Assembly: GCA_018287875.1 (NCBI GenBank)
Contig: JAGVVL010000025.1
Coordinates: forward strand, 1,488,001-1,552,000
DNA: 64,000 nt
From: Nigrospora sphaerica
Taxonomy: Eukaryota; Ascomycota; Sordariomycetes; Amphisphaeriales; Apiosporaceae
Direction of reading: 5' to 3'
Position 1 is the first letter of the stretch, and each line of letters begins with the position of its first letter. The position numbers and the translations under genes were made by a program. Shown here piece by piece: positions 11,704 to 22,810 of the stretch. Under the pieces are notes generated by a model that was not told where the DNA came from, did not search any database, and saw nothing but the letters and a program-made list of their open reading frames with translations.

Positions 11704-12764
11704 CCAGGAGGTGCGGCGGCGAGTCGGACGGCGGCGAGTCGGACGGCGGCGAGTCGGGCGGCAGCAGGTCGGTTCCGTTGGCGCGGTCGAGTGCACGGGG
11801 AAGAGAAACGAGGCGCCGGGCGCAGGCGTCCCACTTGCCTTGTTATACTTATCGCGGCGCCCGGGGCTTTGGGTGGTACACAAACTCCGCCATCATGAAC
11901 TTAGGTTTATCATGGCCCATCACTAATGAATATTTGCCGGGGATGACGCAGGGGTGTGCCGTGTTGGAGATAAGCCGCTTGTTTTTTCTTCTCCCCCAGG
12001 TTCGGCCCGCTGGTTCGCGGCAGCTGAAAGATAAGTACAAAGCGTGGACCTTCCACTTAGGGAACCCGCAAGCCTGAAATCTTATCGCACGTCTCCTGGG
12101 GGGGGGAACCCGCAACGTCACGAATCGAATTAGGTGGTGATGATATGAGCGACAGTATGGCCATGCACTAGGCTCGTGACAATTGGAATCACAGCACCTG
12201 CAACAGAGCGATGAGCTAAATGCTTTGAGTACATGTAACCGGGACTGTACACTACCCGGAGCCCGTAAGAGATGTCGGTGCCTCGGTGACGAAAACGACC
12301 GGCCCCGAGATGCGGAGGCTCCGATGTGACTTTCATCACCCCCATGCCGATCAGGGCGATATGAGACTCCGGCAAGATAGTGCTCAAGTACAGAACCCGC
12401 CATCGCATCCTATGCCTTCAGCCCAGCCCAAGTAAACCCTATCCGTCTCCATCGTTTTCTTTGCAACTAATGCACTGCACTGGCGGCGGACTACTCGCTG
12501 TCTGCGAGGCCACTGCAAAGCATTTATGCGCGGCTTGGCCACTATGCCTATCCTAGATGAGGGATCGATGGATGGCCTCTCGCAGCTGGAACCGATTGGC
12601 CAGCACGATTTGAGGCAACACTGGCAGCGCCCCAGGGCTCCACGACGGCAGGGTTCGTATCATGTTGCCAAACTGGATGGTTCCTGAGGGGTGTTTGTTC
12701 AACTCGTAAGCAGTCGCCAGCTCCTGAAGAACACAACAGCCCTCCCCGACGCCGAAGACCAGCC
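11704..12764. other. Divergent intergenic region
   Basis: This is the shared upstream region of the permease (minus strand) and the MBL-fold gene (plus strand), so it should hold both promoters. It includes a 3 x 15 bp repeat next to the permease start and a run of 9 G near 12098. No gene was recognised. Confidence 0.5.
11714..11758. repeat. Minisatellite, 3 x 15 bp
   Basis: Three consecutive 15-bp copies of a CGG/AGTC-containing unit start at 11714, 11729 and 11744. The last copy has one change at its final base. The repeat lies just 5' of the permease ATG, in its leader or promoter, and would encode RPTRR repeats if the frame were extended upstream. Confidence 0.85.
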
Positions 12765-13831
12765 ATGGCGGAGCCAAACCAGACACCGTCGACATGCTTC
12801 ACATGCGCGAGGCTCAACGAGACCACCTTCGGCATCTTCGAGGACGACAAATATCGCGAGGGTCCCTTCATCTACGCCAAGATCTACCCCACCGTCGTGG
12901 TGCTGATGGACACGGGTTGCGGAGGAGCCGCCAACGATCCCACCGTCGAGTTGACTTCGTTGCGCAAGTTCATCGAGACCTACCCTGTCCCGGACAACGG
13001 CCATAGGCCGCTCAACGCGGGGTCGGAACGTGGGTACCTCGTCGTCTGCACGCACTGCCACTTCGACCACATCGGCGGCATTGCGCAGTTCGGAGACGGG
13101 CCCAAGTCGGCCATCTGGGCCAGCAGTTTCGACCGCGACTTCATCGGGGGCGAAGGGAGGTTGCCAACTAGTTCGCTTTGTCGCTTTGTCGGCATGGACA
13201 CGCCGCAGTACGCCGTCACGCACTGGGCCGCCGACGGGGAACGGCTCTCGTACGCCGGCCACGACCTGGACCTGGTCGCCTACCATACCCCCGGCCACAC
13301 CCCCGACGAGCTTGCGATTTGGGACCCCTCCGAAAGGGTCTTGTTCGTGGGCGATACGGCCTACGAGTGGGAGTCCATCATCTTTCCGCTGGAGGGAGAC
13401 ATCCCCCAGTACGCCGATTCTTTGGCGAAGCTGAGGGCACTTGTGCGCCAATGGAATGCTCAAGGTACATGCAAACTTCAAAAAGCACATTCGTTGGCAA
13501 TGTCCGCATACTGACGAAAAAGCTTTCAGACTTGGCTGATGACAATAGTTGCTCTGATCGCCCTGAGGCCGACCGGGGCACAGTGAAACGAGTGCAGCTG
13601 GCCTGTGGCCACATAACCCATTCTGCGGATGCAGAACTGTTTTTGAAGGAGGTTGCTGATTTCTTGTCCGAAGTGGCCGGCGGTCGCGTCCCCCAAAAAC
13701 ATGCGCGATATTTCCGTGACGTCGAAGAGGTGAAATATGCACGCGAAGATGGCAAAGTGTCCTTTATGGGATCCAAGGAAAAGTTTGACAGGTTTGTCAG
13801 CAGTCATGCGGCCTCTCACACCACACCCTAA
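12765..13831 (+). CDS. Metallo-beta-lactamase-fold hydrolase
   Basis: Two exons, 12765-13464 and 13530-13831, with a 65-nt GT-AG intron, give 333 aa. The zinc-binding signature H-x-H-x-D-H appears as CTHCHFDHIGG in the first third. A second metal-ligand His is in TPGHTPDELAIWD and the bridging Asp in FVGDTAYEW, in the order expected for the MBL fold. A C-terminal LACGHITHSADAE motif gives the last conserved His. Such proteins hydrolyse esters, lactones or thioesters; the fungal subfamily has no uniform known substrate. The ATG at 12765 is the first in frame and begins MAEPNQTPSTCFTC. Without splicing the frame would stop 50 bp into the intron and the terminal His motif would be lost. Confidence 0.9.
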
Positions 13832-15365
13832 GACAAAAAAGTCTCGAGGTCTCGAATAGCAAGAGAGGAGGGTCGTGTTGACTCGGATCCTGCGCCTCGC
13901 GGGCTGTTATATGTTCCTGGCCAGTGAAGCTATAACCTACGGCAACGGTCACCAGAAAGAGGGGATAAATTTCTTTTGGGCATAGCAGCATTCCTCGAAA
14001 GTGAGACCGGGTACTGACAAGGGAAGTATCCCTGGGTCTGGACCCTCGTTATGTAGGTAGATACTTAGTCATTGCCCGAAGGATATGCTTGGCTATTCCG
14101 TCCCCCTGTACCGTCCATATTATCCAATTTTTAGTATGTTTGGGAACCGAAGGGAAGAAGCCAGTATAATAAACCCGAGAAAAAGCATAACCGTTTCTTT
14201 TCGAATTATAATAGGTTGTGAACAGGGATACAAGGGCACAGGTAACCGAAATGGCCGTGGCTTGGTTCTCTACGGGGATGAAGGCGCTGGAATAATCAGC
14301 TGGGGCCTCATTCCCGGGTACTCCGGGAAGTCTGAACTCGGCCACTTTACTTTGTGACTTTGCCTTTCTCCTTGGTCAGAACCCAGTCAGTGCAGCGATC
14401 AACAAGAGAGGAGCCGGAAGCGGCGACGATGTTTCGGCCACGTCTGGAGTTACAATGCTGATGGAGGGACTGTTAGGAGAAACAGGACCTTTGAGTTCAT
14501 TATCGACCTTCCGTCTGAATCTCTATACCAATTCGGGATACAGACTACAGACACAGCTGTTCTCCACTTTCAGCATTGCTTCATGGGTGCAAGCTCGGCC
14601 AGACTGCAACAGGGTTTGGTTCATATAGATACTGCGGACTTGCGCTTACCCTACGAGGGTGAGTTCTACCGGGATGCCGGCGAGAGGCATTCTTTCAGTA
14701 GGTCTGATGTGGTGAGAATAAAAGCGTCGAGAAGGATAAGGAGCGGGAATGCTCTCAGGGGAGGGGACCGCAAGGTCCAGAGACAATTGCTGCAGAGGGA
14801 AAACGTCATGATATAGATCGCCCATTCGATCGGCGTTGCCACTTCAAGAATGCTTTGCCTGGACCTTGCGGGGCGCCTTGCAGGACGCCTTGGGGGCCTT
14901 CTTTCAAGCCCCCACACGCGCGCCAGTGACTGGAGCCCTGATTAAGAGGGCCAGATGGGTGGAGCTCACGCAGCCGAGGGTTCTCTCCCATTTCAGCAAC
15001 ATTTTGCGAGCTCACAGGTTGATATGCACCGGATGCAGTCGTCCATACGAGCGACATACGGATTGACGACCGTCGAACCGCGCAATCACCAAGGGGTGTC
15101 CGCCACTCACAGTTGCCCGACCGACGTCGACAGCCTTGTTCCGGGCGTGCCGAGCCCATGTCCCCGTGGCCCCAACCCAGTCGTCGGTCCGGTCACCGAA
15201 GAACCAACCGGCATGCAATGTGCGCTTGACACGGGCCCCAAAGGTCGGTCAGGGAGTCCGTCATGTGCGCCGTCCCCCCCACGCCCCGTTGCTGGCTGAC
15301 GTACGCGAGAGGGCGTTGGGGAGGTGTGAGCAGTTGCGAAATACGACGTTGCGTCTGCGCGCGCG

Positions 15366-15401
<36 letters not shown>

Positions 15402-16559
15402 GAGAAGAGTCAGAGGTGGGCTGCTGACTGCAGTTCGGTCGAACCGAGGGGGCCCGGGGGCCAAGGGGCCGGAGGCTCATCCAATCCTCCCGGCTCTCGC
15501 CTGCCAGCCAACCCACCTACCTATGTAGGCAAGAAGGTCAGAAGTAGGGAACTTCCAGAAATAAGAGGGTACATACGAGCGAATGACGAGCGACGCCGTT
15601 GGCGACGGGCCGGCGGATCCCTGAGCACCACGACACCAGCTGCGCATGTCACCGCATGTAGGGCTGAGTCTGACATAATCGCAGGCAGCACTGCCGCCAA
15701 GCCCCTTCAAATCCAGGCAGCACGTCTTACGGTGGATTCCCCCGAGGGCGACGATGGCCTCTTAGCACCAAAGTCCCCCACTCTCACAGCCCCGGCGCGC
15801 GCCTGGCGATAGGCTCCCCGGGTTACTAGCGTCGTCGTTTTCCCACCTGTCAACGTCTCGGCTGTGAGGCTCTGGGCGCCCGTATCTGACGACCCTACGA
15901 GCCTGTGCCGCTGGCCTTTCGGGCTCCATACTATACTTCTCCCCCCCCGCGGGTCCGCTCGGTGGCTGCGCGAAATGGTCGGTAGGGCTGGCCAATGGCC
16001 TGTCGTCCCGGCCGCGTCTCACTCATACACCCGCGGCTTTCCGCCAATCGGCGCCTGTCTGGGTGTGACTCGGACATGTAATGGTCGCCTGGCAGTGCCT
16101 CACGAGTCCAGGCTTCCAGTCACCCGCGTGTAGAACCCCTCCCCCCATGACGATGCGGAGTGTGTGGGTGTGCGTCGTAGGGCAGGCGTCTGTCGTAGGG
16201 CTGGCGGTACCCGCCGATGACCAGACTGCCGGGGCGCGGCCAGAATCGCAAGGCAGACAATGCAAAGCGACGATTTCGCCTATAGCCTTCTCACCTCACC
16301 CGAGAAGCTGCCCCTGCATCCTGGCGCAGGCGACGCCATCCCGGACTTGGGAGGCTTTGTCACGTCTCGGCCCCCAAGGGTCGGCGGCGTGCCCCGCCAA
16401 CAAGTCGAGGCCAATGACACATTCACCGAGATGCACTATCCCACCGAAACACCAGTGTGTGACACAGGCCTGAGGCTGTACTCTTCCGTTGGGAGGCCGA
16501 GGGCTGTGCCGGGCCGCGCTCTCGTGAGACTGGCCATGATATAGACTGAAGCCACGAAG
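13832..16559. other. Gene-free stretch, 2.7 kb
   Basis: The first part (to about 14800) is relatively AT-rich; the rest is GC-rich. Frames are short and show nothing recognisable. A (GA)n microsatellite lies at 15369-15400. The right end contains the promoter of the repeat-peptide gene. Confidence 0.5.
15369..15400. repeat. (GA)16 microsatellite
   Basis: An uninterrupted GA dinucleotide run of about 32 bp in intergenic DNA, flanked by further purine-rich sequence. Confidence 0.9.
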
Positions 16560-16567
16560 TATATAAG
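16560..16567 (+). promoter_or_regulatory. TATA-like element of the repeat-peptide gene
   Basis: A TATATAAG-type box lies 150 bp before the start codon at 16717. It is followed by a C/A/T-rich, CACA-repeat leader (about 16600-16660), a pattern common at transcription starts of strongly expressed fungal genes. Confidence 0.5.
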
Positions 16568-16716
16568 TAAGAGGGGGGCCTGACTGATGAGGATAGCTAC
16601 TCACACATCACTCAACACACTTACCACACTCGCCACACTCATCATACTCTGTCCTCTTAGACACAGTCAGTTTTCACTGTTTGCGCTCACCCGTCTTCTC
16701 CATCGCCGCCTTCAAG

Positions 16717-17790
16717 ATGAAGTTCGCGCTCCCTCTCGTGGCTCTCAGCCTCGGCACTGCCCTGGGAGCAGTCATCGGTACGCCCGGTACCAACTCGGTA
16801 TGTGTCTACCTTTCCCTTGTGCCACCCCTGAGAGAGCAGCGTGCTGACCATGATGTGAAGCCCTCGTTTGTAGTGCGGTCCAAGGACCACACCCGCCGCT
16901 CTGTCGCCGAGGATGTCATATCCATTGAGGGCAAAGATCACAAGCGCCGCTCTGCCACCGACGACATCGTCACGATCGAGGGGAAGGATCATAAGCGCCG
17001 CTCCGTGACCAGCGAGCTCGACCCCGAGGGCAAGGATCACAGGCGCCGCTCGGTGACTGGCGAGATCAAGCCTCAGGGGAAGGACCACAAGCGCCGCTCT
17101 GTGACTAGCGAAGTCGACCCTGAGGGCAAGGATCACGCGCGCCGCTCGGTGACCGGCGAGATCAAGCCTCAAGGCAAAGACCACAAGCGTCGCTCCGTGA
17201 CCAGCGAGCTCGACCCCGAGGGCAAGGATCACAGGCGCCGCTCGGTGACCGGCGAGATCAAGCCTCAAGGCAAGGACCACAAGCGCCGCTCCGTGACCGG
17301 CGAGCTCGACCCCGAGGGCAAGGACCACGCGCGCCGCTCCGTGACCGGCGAGATCAAGCCTCAAGGCAAGGACCACAAGCGCCGCTCCGTGACCAGCGAG
17401 CTCGACCCCGAGGGCAAGGACCACGCGCGCCGCTCCGTGACCGGCGAGATCAAGCCTCAAGGCAAGGACCACAAGCGCCGCTCTGTGACCGGCGAGCTCG
17501 ACCCCGAGGGCAAGGACCACGCGCGCCGCTCCGTGACCGGCGAGATCAAGCCTCAGGGGAAGGACCACAAGCGCCGCTCTGCGACTAGCGAAGTCGACTT
17601 TGAGGGCAAGGATCACGCGCGCCGCTCCGTGACCGGCGAGATCAAGCCTCAAGGCAAGGACCACAAGCGCCGCTCTGTGACCAGCGAGCTCGACCCCGAG
17701 GGCAAGGATCACAGGCGCCGCTCAGTGACCGGCGAGATCAAGCCTCAAGGCAAGGATCACAAGCGCCGCTCCGTGACCAGCCCCCTTTAA
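16717..17790 (+). CDS. Secreted repeat precursor with 19 dibasic (Kex2-type) sites
   Basis: Two exons, 16717-16797 and 16861-17790, give 336 aa. The 63-nt intron (GT donor at 16798, CTGAC branch site near 16843, AG at 16860) is a multiple of three, so the frame is also open through it. The N-terminus MKFALPLVALSLGTALG is a clear signal peptide. The rest is 19 copies of K-D-H-x-R-R (x = K, R, A or T). From the third copy on they lie at 16-residue intervals and alternate between two spacer types, SVTSELDPEG and SVTGEIKPQG. The first two spacers are longer and divergent (ending ISIEG and IVTIEG); the last copy ends SVTSPL. Cleavage after RR by the Golgi protease Kex2 would release many short SVT...KDH peptides. 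This layout is known from fungal Kex2-processed repeat proteins, including precursors of ribosomal cyclic peptides. No tyrosine is present in the repeats and no UstYa-type gene lies nearby, so a dikaritin-like product is not supported. It may instead yield linear signalling peptides. Confidence 0.8.
   Translation: MKFALPLVALSLGTALGAVIGTPGTNSVCVYLSLVPPLREQRADHDVKPSFVVRSKDHTRRSVAEDVISIEGKDHKRRSATDDIVTIEGKDHKRRSVTSELDPEGKDHRRRSVTGEIKPQGKDHKRRSVTSEVDPEGKDHARRSVTGEIKPQGKDHKRRSVTSELDPEGKDHRRRSVTGEIKPQGKDHKRRSVTGELDPEGKDHARRSVTGEIKPQGKDHKRRSVTSELDPEGKDHARRSVTGEIKPQGKDHKRRSVTGELDPEGKDHARRSVTGEIKPQGKDHKRRSATSEVDFEGKDHARRSVTGEIKPQGKDHKRRSVTSELDPEGKDHRRRSVTGEIKPQGKDHKRRSVTSPL
16864..17782 (+). repeat. 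48-bp coding tandem repeat with 96-bp higher-order unit
   Basis: The repeats inside the secreted precursor are 48 bp (16 codons) and highly conserved at nucleotide level. Two types alternate, so the true homogenised unit is about 96 bp. This suggests recent unequal exchange or gene conversion. The two 5'-most units are diverged in length and sequence. Confidence 0.9.
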
Positions 17791-18657
17791 ACGACTCGGC
17801 TTTGGCAACGGTGCCCGATATGGTACCTTGACACGCTACGCCCGGTCGGTGTCAGATTAATCATGTAAAATATAGACTTTCAGATCCTCACGGAAGGCGG
17901 AGGGTAAACAGGACCCCGCCAGGAAGGCAAAACGAGCCACCAAATGTACCATAACAGTTTAGATACAGACAGCAAGATGTCGTTAGACTCACTGAATTGA
18001 AGCAACGTCATACACACTTGAAAATCGTGGCATTCAAGCCTTCCGGTTGGTGGTGTCATCCGGTCGTAAATGCTTGGGTGCCTTCATGCCGCACGTTTCG
18101 GTCGGGGCCGTTGTGACAAATGTGCCTCGGGCTCTTCCATGCTTGATATGATGGGAACGAGGCACTACTGTACCTAGCTCACCCATTGGCCCCTGGCGCG
18201 CCGAATGTAGAAGTGTAGATAGAACTCCTATCAGACAAGTTGCGCTTGGGTGGTTGCGTCCGAGCAGCCGACCAAAAGGAAACATGGTATGGGAGGAGTA
18301 CCATACCGTAGGTAAGTAGCGGAGGAAGCGGCACGGCAAAAGCGGCCCATCCCACCACCGCCAAGACTGGAGGATGACGTTGCACCCCTCCAGGGCACCT
18401 GCGACTTGCTCACTAGTTCAGGGTCCAAACCTGAAGGGCATTCCGTCTGGGCTTTCATTCCACGGCCAAGCCCACGATGTCTTCTTCTTACACATCCCTT
18501 GTATTCGGACTTCCTCCCACCCCCGCGGCTGCGCCCATGCGAGAAAAGCATCCGGCTGCCTTACACCGCATGCGCGCTGCATCCAGCGGAGCCTCCTAAA
18601 CGCCCCCCGACGCCCACGACGACCCCGACGCCCACGACGCCCAAGACACCCACCGCC
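17791..18657. other. Intergenic region
   Basis: This contains the 3' flank of the repeat-peptide gene and the promoter and leader of the Lgl/Sro7-like gene. A run of ACGCCC-type repeats directly precedes the ATG at 18658. No separate gene was recognised. Confidence 0.5.
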
Positions 18658-21600
18658 ATGGCGAGCTTTCTCCGCGGCAAGCAGGCCGGCATGCAGAATG
18701 ACCTGTCGGCCAGCATCAAGCCCGAGCTCTTCGCACCCGACGACCGCGCGCGCTACGGCGTCAACTCGCAAATCAGGTGCGCCCCGGGGTCGCCCGCCGT
18801 TCCCCTGCTGCCGACCGCAAGGCTGACCGACGAACCCGTGACTGCAGTTGTATCGCCTACGACCCGATCCAGTCCCTCATCGCCGTAGGCACCACCGAGT
18901 CCAAGTTCGGCACCGGCCGCATCGACGTCTACGGCCAGTCTCGCGTCCACAAGTTCCTCGTGCCCGCGAAACCATGCTCCTTCTCCGACCTGCAGTTCTG
19001 CGCCAACCGCCTCATCAGCCTGAGCACCAAGAATGAGGTTACCATCTGGGACCTCGACACGGGCAAGCGCGTTAACAGCATGCACTGTCCGGGCATCGTG
19101 ACCAGCATGATAACCGACCCCATGCTGGACTGGTGCTTCCTTGGCAACCAGACCGGCGAGGTCTTTGCTTACGACCTCGACCGTGAGCGCCTCTCGCCCC
19201 TGCGCCTGCCCAACTTCTGGCTGCAGCACGACGACAAATCCCGGGCGGTAGGCTTGGTGTGCATGCAGTTGCACCCGCGCGACATCGGCAAGCTCCTGAT
19301 TGCCTACACACACGGCGCTGTCATCTACTCCTTCAAACAGAACAAACCCACCATGTTCTTCGAATACGTGATACCGGCGGGTGCGCCTGGGGGGAGCTGT
19401 TTCGCCACCGAGACCATACGCAAGCCGCGCATCACCCAGGCCTTGTGGCATCCCACCGGTACCTTCGTTCTGATTGCTTATGACGACGGTAGTCTCGTGT
19501 TCTGGGACTCGATGAAGGACGGCCGCCTCGTCATGGCGCGGACACTCACCGACATGGCCATCGACCAGCCCGTTCCGAACCCGGGGCCGTCAAGCCCCAA
19601 GCAGCCCTACCTTCGCATCGCCTGGTGCTGCAAGGAAAACCCCGAGGACACGGGCCTCCTCATAGCCGGCGGCCAGCCGATGGAGACTCCCGCCAACGGA
19701 CTGACTTTTATCGAAATGGGAATTACCCCGGTTTATGCCACGTCGAGCTGGCCGGCGCTGGCGGAATACTGCAAGGGTAAGAAACAGAACATGCTTGAGA
19801 CCCCGCCGGGTGCCGAGATCCGCGACTTCTTCTTGATACCACGTTACTCGCCGCACTTCAACGGTGCTCAGGATCCAATTGCTGTTATAACCCTCTTGTC
19901 CTCGGGTGAGTTGGTCACCATGAGCTTCCCCAGTGGTTATCCTATCTCGCCCACGAACCAGCTTCATCCCTCCATCTCCTTCGTCCACCCTTTTGCCGTC
20001 AAATTCGAGGTGGCCTCGGTAGAGCGCACACGGTGGCTGGGTATGATGGAGACACGAAACCAAGGTGATCCCCTTCTCAAGGGTGGTAAACAAGCGCCCA
20101 AGCAGCGCCGCCACGCCCGGGAGCGGAGCATCATCCAGGTCGCCCACGCTGACGGAACCATTCGCATCTGGGATGTGGGCCATGGTGACGAGATCGAGAA
20201 CCCAACTCAACTGCAGGTCGACATGGCCCGCGCTTTGGATCGATACGACGATGTGACCATTACAGCCATGAGCATGGCTTGCGACACGGGTGAGTTCGCC
20301 GTCGGTACAAGCGCTGGCGAGCTTGTCATCTACCGCTGGGATGGCAACCGCTTCTTGGGCCGCGAGCAGAAGCAGCAGCTTGATCCGAATCCCGGTGGCC
20401 TCACAGACATTAGTTCTCGCACCGAGCCCTCCCTTAAGCAGGGCCTTCAACCATTGCGCCTGTATGAAATGATGCAGGGTCCTATAACGGCCGTCAAGGT
20501 GTCCAACGTGGGCTTCATCGGCGTGGGCTCCGAGAATGGCTTTTTCAGCCTCATCGATATGCGGGGTCCTTCGGTCATTTACCAAGGGTCTGTGGCCGAG
20601 TTCGCCAAGCAGGAGAAGCGATCCTCGTTCCTCCGGGGCTCCTCCAGCACCAGTGCCTCAAAGGACTGGCCGGTTGCTATAGAATTCGGGGTCATGACGC
20701 TCGAAGGGGACAAGTTCTCGAGCATCTGCTGTTTTGTGGGGACCAGCAGTGGCAAGGTCGTCACATTCGTAATTGTACCCCAAGGGGGTGGTTACGAGGC
20801 GAAGCCCGCTGGTTTCGTGCAAATGGACTCCAAGATTGTTTCTCTTTGCCCCATCGAGGCCGATACCGGGAAGTCGGCATACGCGAGCGGCCCTGCTGTT
20901 GCTGGCCTTCGAGAGGGCAAACAGGTTCACGGCTTGCTGGTTGCCGGTATGTTCACCCAGGTTCAGACCCAACCGCGCTTCTCCAGGTCCTAACGACAAA
21001 TAGTATCGCAAACGGAAGTACGGATCTTCAAGCCCGCCACAGCCAAGGGCGCGTCCAAATCATTCGACGACTACCTCTGCGAGTCGGCAGCCGTGACAGA
21101 AGTCGACATACACGGCGTGGCTCTAGTTGGTATCTTTGGTGATCGGCAGGCCCGGGCATTTTCACTCCCCGGCCTCAAGGAAATCAGCGCCGCACCGCTC
21201 CGGATGATGGATGGCAGCCGCAGCAGCGAGTCGATCGTGGACCAGGATGGTAACATGTTCTGCTGGACGGGCCCGTCGGAGATCGCGGCACTGGCCGCGT
21301 GGGGCGCCGGGTGCGACATCGAGAACACGGCCGACATACTCATTAACCCGACGCTGAGCACCCCGACGCGTCCCACCATCTCCAACGTACAGTGGCTCTC
21401 GGGCACGCAATACGTGTCACCGACGGACCTGGACCTACTGGTGGGCGGGCCAGACCGCCCGCCCAGCAAGCGCATGATGGCGGCCGCCGAAGCCGAGCGG
21501 AGGGGCGAGACGGCGGTGCCCCAGAGCCCCGGAGCCGCCACACGCGAAGCCGAGGGCTGGGGCGACTACCTCACGCGCCAGCTCAACGAGCGCACCGAGA

Positions 21601-21734
21601 AGCTGAACCTCATGAGCGACGGCATGGACAGCGCGGCCGAGTCCAGCGCCCGCTGGGCCGACGATGCCGCTAAGTGGGCCAACAAGCAGAAGAGGAACAT
21701 GCTGCTTGGTAGCATTACCGGCAAATTCAAGTAG
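18658..21734 (+). CDS. Lgl/Sro7/tomosyn-family exocytosis protein
   Basis: Three exons, 18658-18776, 18848-20946 and 21004-21734, give 982 aa, close to the length of yeast Sro7/Sro77. The family binds the plasma-membrane t-SNARE Sec9 and Rab/exocyst factors to regulate vesicle docking at sites of polarised growth. The N-terminal CIAYDPIQSLIAVGT is the first blade of a long beta-propeller region; later blades are seen at NEVTIWDLDTGKRVNSM, GEVFAYDLD and DGTIRIWDVGHGDEI. The C-terminus (EGWGDYLTRQLNERTEKLN... to the final KFK) is a helical, VAMP-like tail as in tomosyn-type members. All introns are GT-AG and restore frame exactly. The ATG at 18658 starts MASFLRGKQAGMQNDLSASI, a typical N-terminus. 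It lies downstream of the repeat-peptide gene on the same strand, with no sign of linkage in function. Confidence 0.9.
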
Positions 21735-22810
21735 GGTTGTGGGACCCCGGGAAAGGGGCTTGCATATGTTGATTTGACGACGTGCTGCTCTAGTGGTGCT
21801 ACGTTTCCAATAGCCTGGGACGACGGCGGCGAAGGCGTTTTTGTAGGATCTCATCTATCAGGCGGGGTCGGGTAATGGAGATTCAGTCAGACAGCCCTCC
21901 TTCACGAAGACGATTCCTCCACGCTGCTGAGCGTCGCTCGCGGCACAACTAGCCCTGTGGGACTCGTGATAACAGGCTGCTACAGGAGTTTACCGATGCT
22001 TTTGATAGCACCCCAGCCCTCCAAGTTTCCCCGTGTGCCCTCCCATGATGGAGCTGAATATAACCAAGACGGCAATGGCCCGAATCAAGATCCGGTGGCA
22101 TGCGCCTGGGGACAGCATTGCGAGGGAGGCTCCCGAAGCGACCGGGTGGTGACGTTCCCCAAGGGGAACGGGATGAGCTCCACGGCCAAGCCCATTTTCT
22201 TCCCTGGCGTTGAGACTACGGTCTGATCTACGGCGGCGGCATGGCCAAATCACTTACGAAGACGGACGACCGCGTTTTACTGCCGCGTCCCCATTTCCCT
22301 CCATGAGTTGGCGCGCGCTGTCTAGCGCCCGCGATTGTAGGCCCTTGGAACCTGCCGATTATTAAAGGTAAAAGGAGTTAGGCCATAACGTCGCATCCAC
22401 CCCCCTAATTCTGGTGACGCGGACGAGGGGAGGGGGCCTGCAAAAAAATGACTCGGTCCAAGTCGATAGCCTCTCGCGTTCCCTTTTTTAGTCCGCAGCT
22501 TTGCTACATAGGACGGGGGTACGTTAATCGGGCCGCGCTGAAGAAATTGGGTACCCTTATCTATAGACGCAGTTAACGAGATAGGGTTAGTATCACCAGG
22601 CCGATATGGAGAGGTCTGAGAGACTGTTGTTGATTGAATGCACACTGAGAACTTGGTGTTTAAACCGGAGTGAGTCGCTTTTTTGCAGGCCACTTCGCGA
22701 GGTAACGAACCCGTCACGTCGACACAGCTCAGGCGCCGGATCAGCGCACCCCACGATGCGATTCGTGGCCCCCCGCCAAAGACCCCAACTGGGGCAATCC
22801 GTTGGGCCTC
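21735..22810. other. Convergent intergenic region
   Basis: The two flanking genes end here on opposite strands. No coding frame, RNA gene or repeat was recognised. Confidence 0.5.

Noticed and set aside
11704..11883. 60-residue N-terminal extension of the permease
   Set aside because: It would start at a non-ATG codon and consists of Arg/Thr/Pro sequence encoded by a minisatellite. The ATG at 11703 fits the family.
10807..11898. 363-codon plus-strand frame opposite the permease
   Set aside because: It is antisense to a well-supported permease gene, has Glu/Gly/Asp-rich composition, and has no domain.
16687..17712. 341-codon open frame on the minus strand across the repeat-peptide gene
   Set aside because: It is a shadow. 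The 48-bp period keeps any stop-free frame open throughout, and the plus strand has the signal peptide, intron and TATA box.
16400..21800. RiPP biosynthetic cluster around the repeat precursor
   Set aside because: The neighbours are an exocytosis protein and an MBL-fold hydrolase with gene-free DNA. No UstYa-type, oxidase or methyltransferase gene is nearby.
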